NCBI GenBank assembly: GCA_007120685.1
Contig: SKNG01000426.1
Coordinates: 1-17,737 of the forward strand
Direction of reading: 5' to 3'
DNA length: 17,737 bases
Source: Paracoccaceae bacterium
GTDB lineage: Bacteria; Pseudomonadota; Alphaproteobacteria; Rhodobacterales; Rhodobacteraceae
This document shows positions 1 to 5,789 of the stretch, piece by piece. Under the pieces are notes generated by a model. The model did no database searches. It had not been told where the DNA came from and worked only from the letters and a program-made list of their open reading frames with translations. The position numbers and the translations under genes were made by a program. How positions within the stretch are numbered: position 1 is the stretch's first letter; each line of letters opens with the position of its first letter.

Positions 1-822
1 CATTACGCCAGCCCCGAGATGGCCGAGCTGAGCTGGCGCGCGCTGGACAAGTTCACCGATGAGGGCGGCATGGGCCTGTTCGGCCGCCCGGCGACCGAGA
101 TGAAATGCGCCGGCGCGCCTGTGAAGATCTGCTTCCTGGCCGAGGACATCGCCACCCGCAAGGGCAACCGCGACCGCACGCAGTTCATCTACAACGCCCA
201 GACCACCAATCTGTTCGGCCTGCCGGTGGTCCATCACCGCGTCGCCCAGTTCATGAGCGAGCGCGACATCGCCTGGCGCTACAACCATGTGCTGACGTCC
301 ATCGACCCGGGCCGCAAGGTGGCGACCTATGCCACGCCGGATGGTGACGTGCAGACCGAATACGATTTCATCAATGTGGTGCCGCCGCAGCGCGCCCCGC
401 AGGTGATCCGTGATTCGGGCCTGTCGCATACCGAGATGTGGCTGGATCAGGGCTGGATCGATGTCGACCGCGGCACGCTGCGGCATCTGCGCTATGCCAA
501 TATCTTCGGCATCGGCGACATCAACGGCGTGCCGCGCGGCAAGACCGCGGCCAGCGTGAAATGGCATCTGCCGGTGGTCGAGGATCATCTGGTGTCCGAG
601 ATCGACGGCCGCGAGGGCACGCAGATCTTCAACGGCTACACCTCCTGCCCGCTGATCACCCGCATCGGCCGGGCGCTGCTGATCGAGTTCAACTACAGCC
701 CGAACCTGCAGTTGTCCTTCCCCGGCGTGGTCTCACCGCTGGATGAGTTGTGGATTTCCTGGGCGATGAAGGTCTTCGCGCTGAAACCCACCTACAACGC
801 CATGCTGCGCGGCGTCGCCTGA
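1..822 (+). CDS. sqr: Sulfide:quinone oxidoreductase, C-terminal part
   Basis: The open frame runs in from the left edge, so the N-terminus with the FAD-binding GxGxxG is missing. About 273 codons are present and end in TGA at 820-822. Two signatures of membrane-associated flavoprotein SQRs are visible: a KCAGAP motif with its cysteine at in-window codon 36, and an NGYTSCP motif with its cysteine at codon 216. In this family these two cysteines form the redox-active pair that takes sulfur from sulfide while FAD passes electrons to quinone. An FGIGDINGVPRGK stretch near codon 170 matches the second FAD-contact region. The C-terminal tail (ELWISWAMKVFALKPTY) is amphipathic, as expected for docking to the inner membrane. 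The gene lies 25 nt ahead of a small membrane protein and probably shares its transcript. The family assignment is from recognised motifs; activity on sulfide is inferred. Confidence 0.85.
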   Translation, partial: HYASPEMAELSWRALDKFTDEGGMGLFGRPATEMKCAGAPVKICFLAEDIATRKGNRDRTQFIYNAQTTNLFGLPVVHHRVAQFMSERDIAWRYNHVLTSIDPGRKVATYATPDGDVQTEYDFINVVPPQRAPQVIRDSGLSHTEMWLDQGWIDVDRGTLRHLRYANIFGIGDINGVPRGKTAASVKWHLPVVEDHLVSEIDGREGTQIFNGYTSCPLITRIGRALLIEFNYSPNLQLSFPGVVSPLDELWISWAMKVFALKPTYNAMLRGVA

Positions 823-847
823 GCCCGGAACGGAAGGAGAGAGACCA

Positions 848-1210
848 ATGGAAGAAATGAACCTTGGCGTCCTGATCGCCGTTTTCGAAGAGATGTTCGG
901 CCGCTGGCTGTGGTGGACCATGGTCGTGGTGGCGGTAGTGATCACGGTGCTGTGGATCTATGTGCTGATTCGTGACCGGAAGGTTTCGTGGCGGAAGTAC
1001 CTGCTGGCGCAATTGTCGATGCCCATCGGTGCGGTGGCAGCGGTCTGGTTCGTGATGGCGCGCACCGGGTCCGGCCTGCACCATATGGGCGGGCCGCTGG
1101 ACTGGCTGGCGATCCTGGGCATCGCCGCCGCCGGGGCGGTGGGTTTCGCCATCCTGGTCTATGTGGTGCAATCGCTGATCTGGCCCCCGAAACAGGCCGA
1201 ACAGGCCTGA
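848..1210 (+). CDS. Small three-helix membrane protein (probable DUF5368)
   Basis: This is a 120-residue integral membrane protein of unknown function. Three hydrophobic segments are clear, at about residues 20-41 (very Trp/Val rich), 52-71 and 86-108. Short basic stretches such as RDRKVSWRK sit between the first two, and the tail is short and charged. There is no Cys and no recognisable catalytic motif; His78-His79 lie in the second loop. The ATG at 848 follows a good AAGGAG at 834-839 with 8 nt spacing. It starts 25 nt after the sqr stop on the same strand, so co-transcription is likely. I recall similar proteins beside SQR genes in Rhodobacterales under the name DUF5368, but that name is from memory. 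A role as membrane partner or anchor for SQR is inference from position only. Confidence 0.75.
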   Translation: MEEMNLGVLIAVFEEMFGRWLWWTMVVVAVVITVLWIYVLIRDRKVSWRKYLLAQLSMPIGAVAAVWFVMARTGSGLHHMGGPLDWLAILGIAAAGAVGFAILVYVVQSLIWPPKQAEQA

Positions 1211-1234
1211 GCCTGTCCGTGACGACAAGACTGG

Positions 1235-1263
1235 ACAATCCTGACATTATCTGTCAGGATTGT
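1235..1263 (+). promoter_or_regulatory. 12-bp perfect inverted repeat between the sqr operon and bfd
   Basis: ACAATCCTGACA at 1235-1246 is perfectly complementary to TGTCAGGATTGT at 1252-1263, with a 5-nt loop TTATC. Three T residues follow. The position, 24 nt after the upstream stop codon, suits a Rho-independent terminator for sqr-DUF5368. The AT-rich centre also reads TGA-N9-TCA (1242-1256), the general form of iron-responsive IRO-box operators in alphaproteobacteria, and the next genes are for iron storage. Sequence alone cannot decide between terminator and operator. Confidence 0.55.
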
Positions 1264-1308
1264 TTTGTTGGTGGGAGTGTCTGCCAGCATGAACGGGGGC
1301 CTTTGCGC

Positions 1309-1578
1309 ATGATCGTCTGCCATTGCATGAGCATCACCGACCACGAGATCCGCGCGGCGGTGGACTGGATGCGCGCTGCCGACCCCGACACCATCATCAC
1401 CCCGCGCAAGGTCTATCGCGCGCTGGGCAAGGCCGCCGATTGCGGCGGCTGTCTGCCCCTTTTCCTTGACACAATGCGCCGTTGTGACAGGTTGCCCGTA
1501 GCCACGGCCGCCCGCCCAGAAGCGGGTGCGCCCAGCCGCACTGTCCCTTACCTCGGGCCGCTGAAATCGGTCCGCTGA
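1309..1578 (+). CDS. bfd: Bacterioferritin-associated ferredoxin, (2Fe-2S)-binding
   Basis: An 89-residue protein that starts MIVCHCMSI. It has the Bfd cluster-ligand pattern: Cys4-x-Cys6 near the start and Cys45-x2-Cys48 (DCGGCLP) later, which would hold one [2Fe-2S] cluster. In the family, Bfd docks on bacterioferritin and donates electrons through heme to reduce stored Fe(III) and release it. The spacing between the two ligand pairs is 38 residues, against 31 in E. coli Bfd, and there is an extra basic/Pro-rich tail of about 30 residues. It lies 34 nt upstream of bfr, the expected partner. The ATG at 1309 is chosen because it places CxC at residues 4-6, as in known Bfd. The ribosome binding site is only a G-run at 1295-1299. 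The frame is also open upstream as far as 988 but has no Bfd-like sequence there. Confidence 0.9.
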   Translation: MIVCHCMSITDHEIRAAVDWMRAADPDTIITPRKVYRALGKAADCGGCLPLFLDTMRRCDRLPVATAARPEAGAPSRTVPYLGPLKSVR

Positions 1579-1612
1579 CGGCACCTCTGACAAGGAAAAG
1601 GATAAAGGCACC

Positions 1613-2098
1613 ATGAAGGGCGACCCCAAGGTTATTGAGTATCTCAACGCGGCGCTGCGCTCGGAACTAACCGCCGTCAGCCAGTACTGGCTGCATTACC
1701 GGCTGCAGGACGACTGGGGCTATGGCGCCCTGGCCGCGAAAAGCCGCGCCGAATCGATCGAGGAAATGCACCACGCCGACCGGCTGATTGCCCGGATCAT
1801 CTTTCTGGAGGGGCACCCGAACCTGCAGAAGCTGGATCCGCTGCGCATCGGCCAGAGCGTGCGCGAGACGCTGGAATGCGACCTGGCCGCCGAGCATGAG
1901 GCGCGCACGCTTTACATCGAGGCGCGGCGGCATTGCGACGAGGTGGGCGATTATGTGACCCGCGCCCTCTTCGATGAACTGATCGCCGATGAAGAGGGGC
2001 ATATCGACTTTCTGGAAACCCAGCTGGGTCTGATGGAAAAGCTGGGGGAAGACAAATACGGGCTGTTGAACGCCACCCCGGCCGACAAGGCCGAATGA
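1613..2098 (+). CDS. bfr: Bacterioferritin
   Basis: A 161-residue four-helix ferritin-like protein, close to the usual length of about 158. All ferroxidase-centre ligands known from E. coli Bfr are present at identical numbers: Glu18, Tyr25, Glu51, His54, Glu94, Glu127 and His130. Met52, the heme b ligand at the dimer interface, is also present, so this should be a true heme-binding bacterioferritin. In the family, 24 subunits form a cytoplasmic shell that oxidises Fe(II) and stores it as ferric mineral. The ATG at 1613 has a purine-rich AAGGAAAAGG upstream, starting at about 1591. It follows bfd in the same direction, giving a storage/release pair. The gene converges with yjbR, leaving only 7 nt between stop codons. 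Confidence 0.96.
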   Translation: MKGDPKVIEYLNAALRSELTAVSQYWLHYRLQDDWGYGALAAKSRAESIEEMHHADRLIARIIFLEGHPNLQKLDPLRIGQSVRETLECDLAAEHEARTLYIEARRHCDEVGDYVTRALFDELIADEEGHIDFLETQLGLMEKLGEDKYGLLNATPADKAE

Positions 2099-2105
2099 TC
2101 GGCGC

Positions 2106-2459
2106 TCAGGCCGGGTCGCCCAGCCCGGCCTGCACCTTCTTCGGCAGGCTGGCGCGGATGATCCTGTAGGACGTGCTGATCCGCTCGCGCAATTCGTCGT
2201 CGCTTACCCGGTCCCAGGGCAGGAACACCCAGGAGCGGTGGAAGTAGGGCGCGCGCTCGGCCCGGCCCATCTCGATCAGCAGTTGCGCGGTCTCGATATC
2301 GACGCATTTCACCGAGACGCCGCCATCCATGGACCCGATCACGGCGAACAGCTTGCCGCCCACCTTCCAGGCGTCATGCCCGCCGCCCCAGGGGTCGGAA
2401 ACTTGCGCCCCGGGCAGGCTGGCGCAATGGGCGTTCACAAGGGCACGGTCCTGCGGCAT
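2106..2459 (-). CDS. MmcQ/YjbR family protein
   Basis: A 117-residue cytoplasmic protein of the MmcQ/YjbR family, a CyaY-like fold sometimes described as DNA-binding. Typical features are an N-terminal helix (PQDRALVNAHCASLPGA), a DPWGGGHDAWKVGGKLFAVIG core, SVKCVDIETAQLLIE, and a C-terminal SWVFLPWDRVSDDELRERISTSYRIIRASLPKK. The biochemical role of the family is not settled. The start at 2459 (MPQDRAL) is preferred because it gives the usual family length; the frame is open to 2510, but the added residues are only Arg-rich. No convincing Shine-Dalgarno precedes it. It converges with bfr and is divergent from the cysS leader region. Confidence 0.85.
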   Translation of the reverse strand: MPQDRALVNAHCASLPGAQVSDPWGGGHDAWKVGGKLFAVIGSMDGGVSVKCVDIETAQLLIEMGRAERAPYFHRSWVFLPWDRVSDDELRERISTSYRIIRASLPKKVQAGLGDPA

Positions 2460-2515
2460 GGGGCCAGCATGCGCCCGGTGGCGCCGCCTGTCAAACCGGC
2501 GCCTGCGCAAAACGC

Positions 2516-2544
2516 TTGCCCGCGCCCGCGCCCGGTGCTACCGC
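2516..2544 (+). promoter_or_regulatory. Weak candidate promoter of the cysS leader
   Basis: TTGCCC at 2516-2521 is followed, after 17 nt, by TACCGC at 2539-2544. The -35 is reasonable and the -10 is poor. If used, transcription would begin at about 2550-2551, at or next to the ATG of the 12-codon leader ORF. The message would then be leaderless, which would explain why that ATG has no ribosome binding site. This is inference from spacing only. Confidence 0.25.
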
Positions 2545-2550
2545 ATCCCC

Positions 2551-2589
2551 ATGAACGCGCTCTGCATCATCTGCTGCATTATCCGCTGA
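2551..2589 (+). CDS. Cys-rich 12-residue leader peptide upstream of cysS
   Basis: ATG at 2551 opens a 12-codon frame, MNALCIICCIIR, ending at TGA 2587-2589. Three of the 12 residues are Cys (codons TGC at 2563, 2572 and 2575), two of them adjacent. It ends 94 nt before the start of cysteinyl-tRNA synthetase. Amino-acid-operon leader peptides are classically enriched in codons for the amino acid they sense, so translation would stall here when Cys-tRNA is short. No ribosome binding site precedes the ATG (CATCCCC), so it may be read from a leaderless transcript, as known for the trpL leader of Sinorhizobium. The ORF is too short to prove by composition; the support is Cys content, position and the RNA structures that follow it. 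Confidence 0.6.
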   Translation: MNALCIICCIIR

Positions 2590-2596
2590 CCTGTCG

Positions 2597-2686
2597 GTCG
2601 CGCGGGGCGTTTCATTTCCAGCCAGGGAAAGCGAAGCTGCCAGACCCGCGCGACGGGGCGGCAAGGGCTTTCCGGAGGCTGGAATG
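2597..2686 (+). promoter_or_regulatory. Putative cysteine-responsive attenuator with alternating hairpins
   Basis: Two mutually exclusive structures can be drawn. (1) 2597-2606 (GTCGCGCGGG) pairs perfectly with 2645-2654, ten base pairs of which nine are G-C. (2) A long hairpin from 2616 to 2684: 2616-2623 with 2677-2684 (8 bp), 2626-2632 with 2667-2673 (7 bp), and 2636-2641 with 2657-2662 (6 bp, one G-U). Hairpin 2 closes over the cysS ribosome binding site GGAGG (2674-2678) and the first base of its ATG. Structure 1 traps the 5' arm of hairpin 2 and would free the start. Its 5' arm begins 8 nt after the leader stop codon, so a ribosome finishing the leader would cover part of it, while one stalled on the Cys codons would not. 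Pairings are read directly; the switch is inference. Confidence 0.55.
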
Positions 2687-4081
2687 GTCACCATCCGACT
2701 GCATAATACGCTGACGCGGAAGAAGGAGGTGTTCGAGCCGCTCGATGCCTCTGACGTGCGGATGTATGTCTGCGGCCCCACCGTCTATGACCGCGCGCAT
2801 CTGGGCAACGCCCGACCGGTGCTGGTGTTCGATGTGCTGTTTCGCCTGCTGCGCCATGTTTATGGTGAGGGGGCGGTGACCTATGCGCGCAACTTTACCG
2901 ATGTGGATGACAAGATCAACGCGCGGGCGGCCGAGACGGGGCGGGAGATAGGCGAGATCACCGAGGAGACTATCGCCTGGTATCATCAGGACATGGACGC
3001 GCTGGGTGCGCTGCGGCCCACCCATGAGCCGCGCGCGACCGCGTATATCGCGCAAATGATCGCCATGATCGAGCGGCTGATCGCGCGGGGCCATGCCTAC
3101 GAGGTCGCCGGGCATGTGCTGTTCGATGTGCGCAGCTATCCGGCCTATGGGCGGCTTTCGGGACGGTCTGTCGATGACATGATTGCCGGCGCGCGGGTCG
3201 AGGTGGCGCCCTTCAAGCGCGACCCGATGGATTTCGTTCTGTGGAAGCCCTCGGATGCGTCGCTGCCGGGGTGGGAGAGCCCTTGGGGTCGCGGACGGCC
3301 GGGCTGGCATATCGAATGCTCGGCGATGAGCCATGAATTGCTGGGGGCGTCGTTTGATATTCACGGCGGCGGGCTGGATTTGCAGTTTCCGCACCACGAG
3401 AACGAGATTGCGCAAAGCTGCTGCGCTTTCCCCGATGCCGGCTTTGCGCGGTATTGGCTGCATAACGAGATGGTGCAGGTGGAGGGGAAGAAGATGTCCA
3501 AGTCATTGGGCAATTTCTTCACCGTGCGGGATTTGCTGGATCAGGGCTGGCCGGGGGAGGTGATCCGGTTCGTGATGCTGTCCACGCATTATCGCAAGCC
3601 GATGGATTGGACGGAAATCAAAGCTCAGGACGCCGACACGCGTTTGTCGAAATGGCAGGAGTTGATTCGCGAGTGTGGTGGTGAAGAGATGGAAACCGAC
3701 CCGCAGGTGGTCGCTGACTTATCGGATGATTTGAATACGCCGGGGGCGATAAAGGCCCTTCAGGATCTTTATTCGAAGAAAGATGCTGCGAGCCTGAGAA
3801 ATTCCTGTCATCTTCTCGGAATAGACTTGCTCAGCTTCAAGCCCCGGAGCGCTCTCTTGCAAGAGAGACGGTCCGATTCGATTGCGACATTGCTAAAGGA
3901 TCTCAAGCGACGCGTCAGTGAAGTTCGTGGTGAGGCGCTTGCCAAGAAAGACTTTGCTGAAATGGACAAGCTGAAAACGCGCCTGACGGACGCAGGTATT
4001 GAGGTACGCATGTCAAAGGCGGATGTCCAACTCGTCCCTGGCCCGAATTTCGACCCGACGAAGCTGGAGGCGTTGAAGTGA
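2684..4081 (+). CDS. cysS: Cysteinyl-tRNA synthetase
   Basis: Class I aminoacyl-tRNA synthetase that charges tRNA(Cys) in the cytoplasm; 465 residues, close to the usual 460. Seen in order: CGPTVYDRAHLGNAR with the HIGH-type motif HLGN at 39-42; zinc/cysteine ligands Cys30, Cys212 (IECS), His237 and Glu241 (HHENE); the KMSKS loop at 270-274; and a C-terminal anticodon-binding domain ending MSKADVQLVPGPNFDP. The ATG at 2684 has GGAGG at 2674-2678. The region 3601-4080 is clearly less GC-rich (255 of 480 bases, 53%) than the neighbouring genes and than the sampled 5' part of this gene (about 60% or more), with codons such as TTG, TTT, ATA and AGA. The protein stays family-like there, so this could be an exchanged segment. 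Upstream lie the Cys leader and hairpins; downstream is a paired-hairpin element and then cimA. Confidence 0.97.
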   Translation: MVTIRLHNTLTRKKEVFEPLDASDVRMYVCGPTVYDRAHLGNARPVLVFDVLFRLLRHVYGEGAVTYARNFTDVDDKINARAAETGREIGEITEETIAWYHQDMDALGALRPTHEPRATAYIAQMIAMIERLIARGHAYEVAGHVLFDVRSYPAYGRLSGRSVDDMIAGARVEVAPFKRDPMDFVLWKPSDASLPGWESPWGRGRPGWHIECSAMSHELLGASFDIHGGGLDLQFPHHENEIAQSCCAFPDAGFARYWLHNEMVQVEGKKMSKSLGNFFTVRDLLDQGWPGEVIRFVMLSTHYRKPMDWTEIKAQDADTRLSKWQELIRECGGEEMETDPQVVADLSDDLNTPGAIKALQDLYSKKDAASLRNSCHLLGIDLLSFKPRSALLQERRSDSIATLLKDLKRRVSEVRGEALAKKDFAEMDKLKTRLTDAGIEVRMSKADVQLVPGPNFDPTKLEALK

Positions 4082-4105
4082 CACCCTCTCGACCCCGCGC
4101 CAACC

Positions 4106-4153
4106 AAAAGCCTTGCAACAAGGCTTTTGCAAATTCCTTCAAAAGGAATTTGC
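4106..4153 (+). repeat. Paired-hairpin element between cysS and cimA
   Basis: There are two back-to-back hairpins. Hairpin 1: AAAAGCCTTG (4106-4115), loop CAA, CAAGGCTTTT (4119-4128). Hairpin 2: CAAATTCCTT (4130-4139), loop CAA, AAGGAATTTG (4143-4152), extendable by one G-C pair to 4129 and 4153. The junction reads TTTGCA (4126-4131). A second element with the same plan and the same junction lies at 14636-14681. Hairpin 1 ends in TTTT and could terminate cysS transcription. Hairpin 2 ends 13 nt before the cimA ATG. Confidence 0.7.
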
Positions 4154-4166
4154 CCGGGATCTGGCC

Positions 4167-5789
4167 ATGACCGACCGCCTATACCTCTACGACACCACCC
4201 TGCGCGACGGCCAGCAGACCCAGGGCGTGCAATTCTCGGTCGGCGAGAAGAAGGCCATCGCCCGCGCGCTGGACCAACTCGGCATCGACCAGATCGAGGG
4301 CGGCTGGCCAGGCGCCAACCCCACCGACAGTGATTTCTTCGCCGCGAGGCCTGAGACCCGCGCCAGTTTCACTGCCTTCGGCATGACCAAACGCGCAGGC
4401 TTCTCGGCCGAGAACGACGATGTCCTTGCCGCCGTCCTGAACGCCGGCACGCCATCGGTCTGCCTTGTCGGCAAGACCCATGACTACCACGTCACCCGCG
4501 CGCTGGGCATCTCGCTGGACGAGAACCTGGAGAACATCCGCGCCTCCATCGCCCATTGCGCCGCCCAGAATCGCGAAACCCTGTTCGACGCCGAGCATTT
4601 CTTCGACGGCTTCAAGGCCAACTCCGATTACGCGCTGGCCTGTCTGCGAACGGCGCTCGACGCCGGTGCCCGCTGGGTGGTGCTCTGCGACACCAACGGC
4701 GGCACCCTGCCGGCCGAGATCGGCGCCATCACCGCCCAGGTCATCGCCGCCGGCATCCCCGGTGCCAATCTCGGCATTCATTGCCATGACGACGCCGGCA
4801 ATGCCGTCGCGGGGTCGCTGGCCGCCGTCGATGCCGGCGCACGCCAGATCCAGGGCACGCTCAACGGCCTGGGCGAGCGCTGCGGCAACGCCAACCTGAC
4901 CACGTTGATCCCCACGCTGGTGCTGAAGGAACCCTACGCCAGCCGCTACACCACCGGCGTCAGCCGTGAGGCGCTGAAGCATCTGGTGCGCGTCTCGCGC
5001 CAGCTTGACGACATCCTCAACCGAGTGCCCCTGCGCAGCGCGCCCTATGTCGGTGCCTCGGCCTTCGCGCACAAGGCCGGGCTGCACGCCAGCGCCATCC
5101 TGAAGGACCCGGCCACCTACGAGCACATCGACCCCGCGCTGGTCGGCAATGCCCGCGTCATCCCGATGTCCAACCAGGCCGGACAGTCGAACCTGCGCGC
5201 GCGCCTTGCGGACGCCGGGATCGCGGTCGAAAAGGGCGATCCGCGCCTGGCCGCGATCCTGGATCAGGTCAAGACGCGCGAGGATCAGGGCTATGCCTAT
5301 GACGGCGCCCAGGCCAGTTTCGAACTGCTGGCGCGCCGCGAACTGGGCCTTCTGCCGCAGTATTTCGAGGTCAAGCGCTACCGCGTCACCGTCGAGCGGC
5401 GCAAGAACAAGTACAACCGCATGGTCAGCCTGTCCGAGGCGGTGGTGGTGGTCAAGGTCGGCGCCGAGAAGATGCTCTCGGTGTCCGAAAGCATGGACGA
5501 GACAGGCTCTGACCGCGGCCCGGTCAATGCGCTGGCCAAGGCGCTGGTCAAGGATCTGGGCCCCTATCAGGCCGCCATCGCCGACTGGAAACTGGTCGAT
5601 TTCAAGGTCCGCATCACGCAAGGGGGCACCGAGGCCGTGACGCGGGTGATCATCGACAGCGAAGACGCGCAGGGGCGGCGCTGGTCCACCGTGGGGGTCA
5701 GCGCGAATATCGTCGATGCCAGCTTCGAGGCGCTGACCGACGCGCTGGTCTGGAAACTGCACCGCGACGGGGTGGAGCCGGTGGCATGA
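4167..5789 (+). CDS. cimA: (R)-citramalate synthase
   Basis: A 540-residue member of the isopropylmalate/homocitrate/citramalate synthase family, of the CimA length class. It should condense acetyl-CoA with pyruvate to citramalate, the first step of the threonine-independent route to 2-ketobutyrate and isoleucine. The HMGL-like TIM barrel starts LYLYDTTLRDGQQ, with Arg13 and metal-ligand Asp14. GIHCHDDAGNAVA gives the metal-binding His205 and His207, and NGLGERCGN is at 233-241. HKAGLHASAILKDP follows, and then a C-terminal LeuA-type regulatory domain from about residue 400 (KRYRVTVERRKNKYNRMVSLSEAVVVVKV). The ATG at 4167 is chosen because DTTLRDG then sits near the N-terminus; a longer frame from a TTG at 4113 would start inside the hairpins. 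The ribosome binding site is weak. Homocitrate or 2-isopropylmalate synthesis is a less likely alternative. Confidence 0.92.
   Translation: MTDRLYLYDTTLRDGQQTQGVQFSVGEKKAIARALDQLGIDQIEGGWPGANPTDSDFFAARPETRASFTAFGMTKRAGFSAENDDVLAAVLNAGTPSVCLVGKTHDYHVTRALGISLDENLENIRASIAHCAAQNRETLFDAEHFFDGFKANSDYALACLRTALDAGARWVVLCDTNGGTLPAEIGAITAQVIAAGIPGANLGIHCHDDAGNAVAGSLAAVDAGARQIQGTLNGLGERCGNANLTTLIPTLVLKEPYASRYTTGVSREALKHLVRVSRQLDDILNRVPLRSAPYVGASAFAHKAGLHASAILKDPATYEHIDPALVGNARVIPMSNQAGQSNLRARLADAGIAVEKGDPRLAAILDQVKTREDQGYAYDGAQASFELLARRELGLLPQYFEVKRYRVTVERRKNKYNRMVSLSEAVVVVKVGAEKMLSVSESMDETGSDRGPVNALAKALVKDLGPYQAAIADWKLVDFKVRITQGGTEAVTRVIIDSEDAQGRRWSTVGVSANIVDASFEALTDALVWKLHRDGVEPVA

Noticed and set aside
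4113..4166. An upstream TTG start that would extend CimA by 18 residues.
   Set aside because: It starts inside the paired hairpins, the added residues are not family-like, and the ATG at 4167 places DTTLRDG at the expected position.
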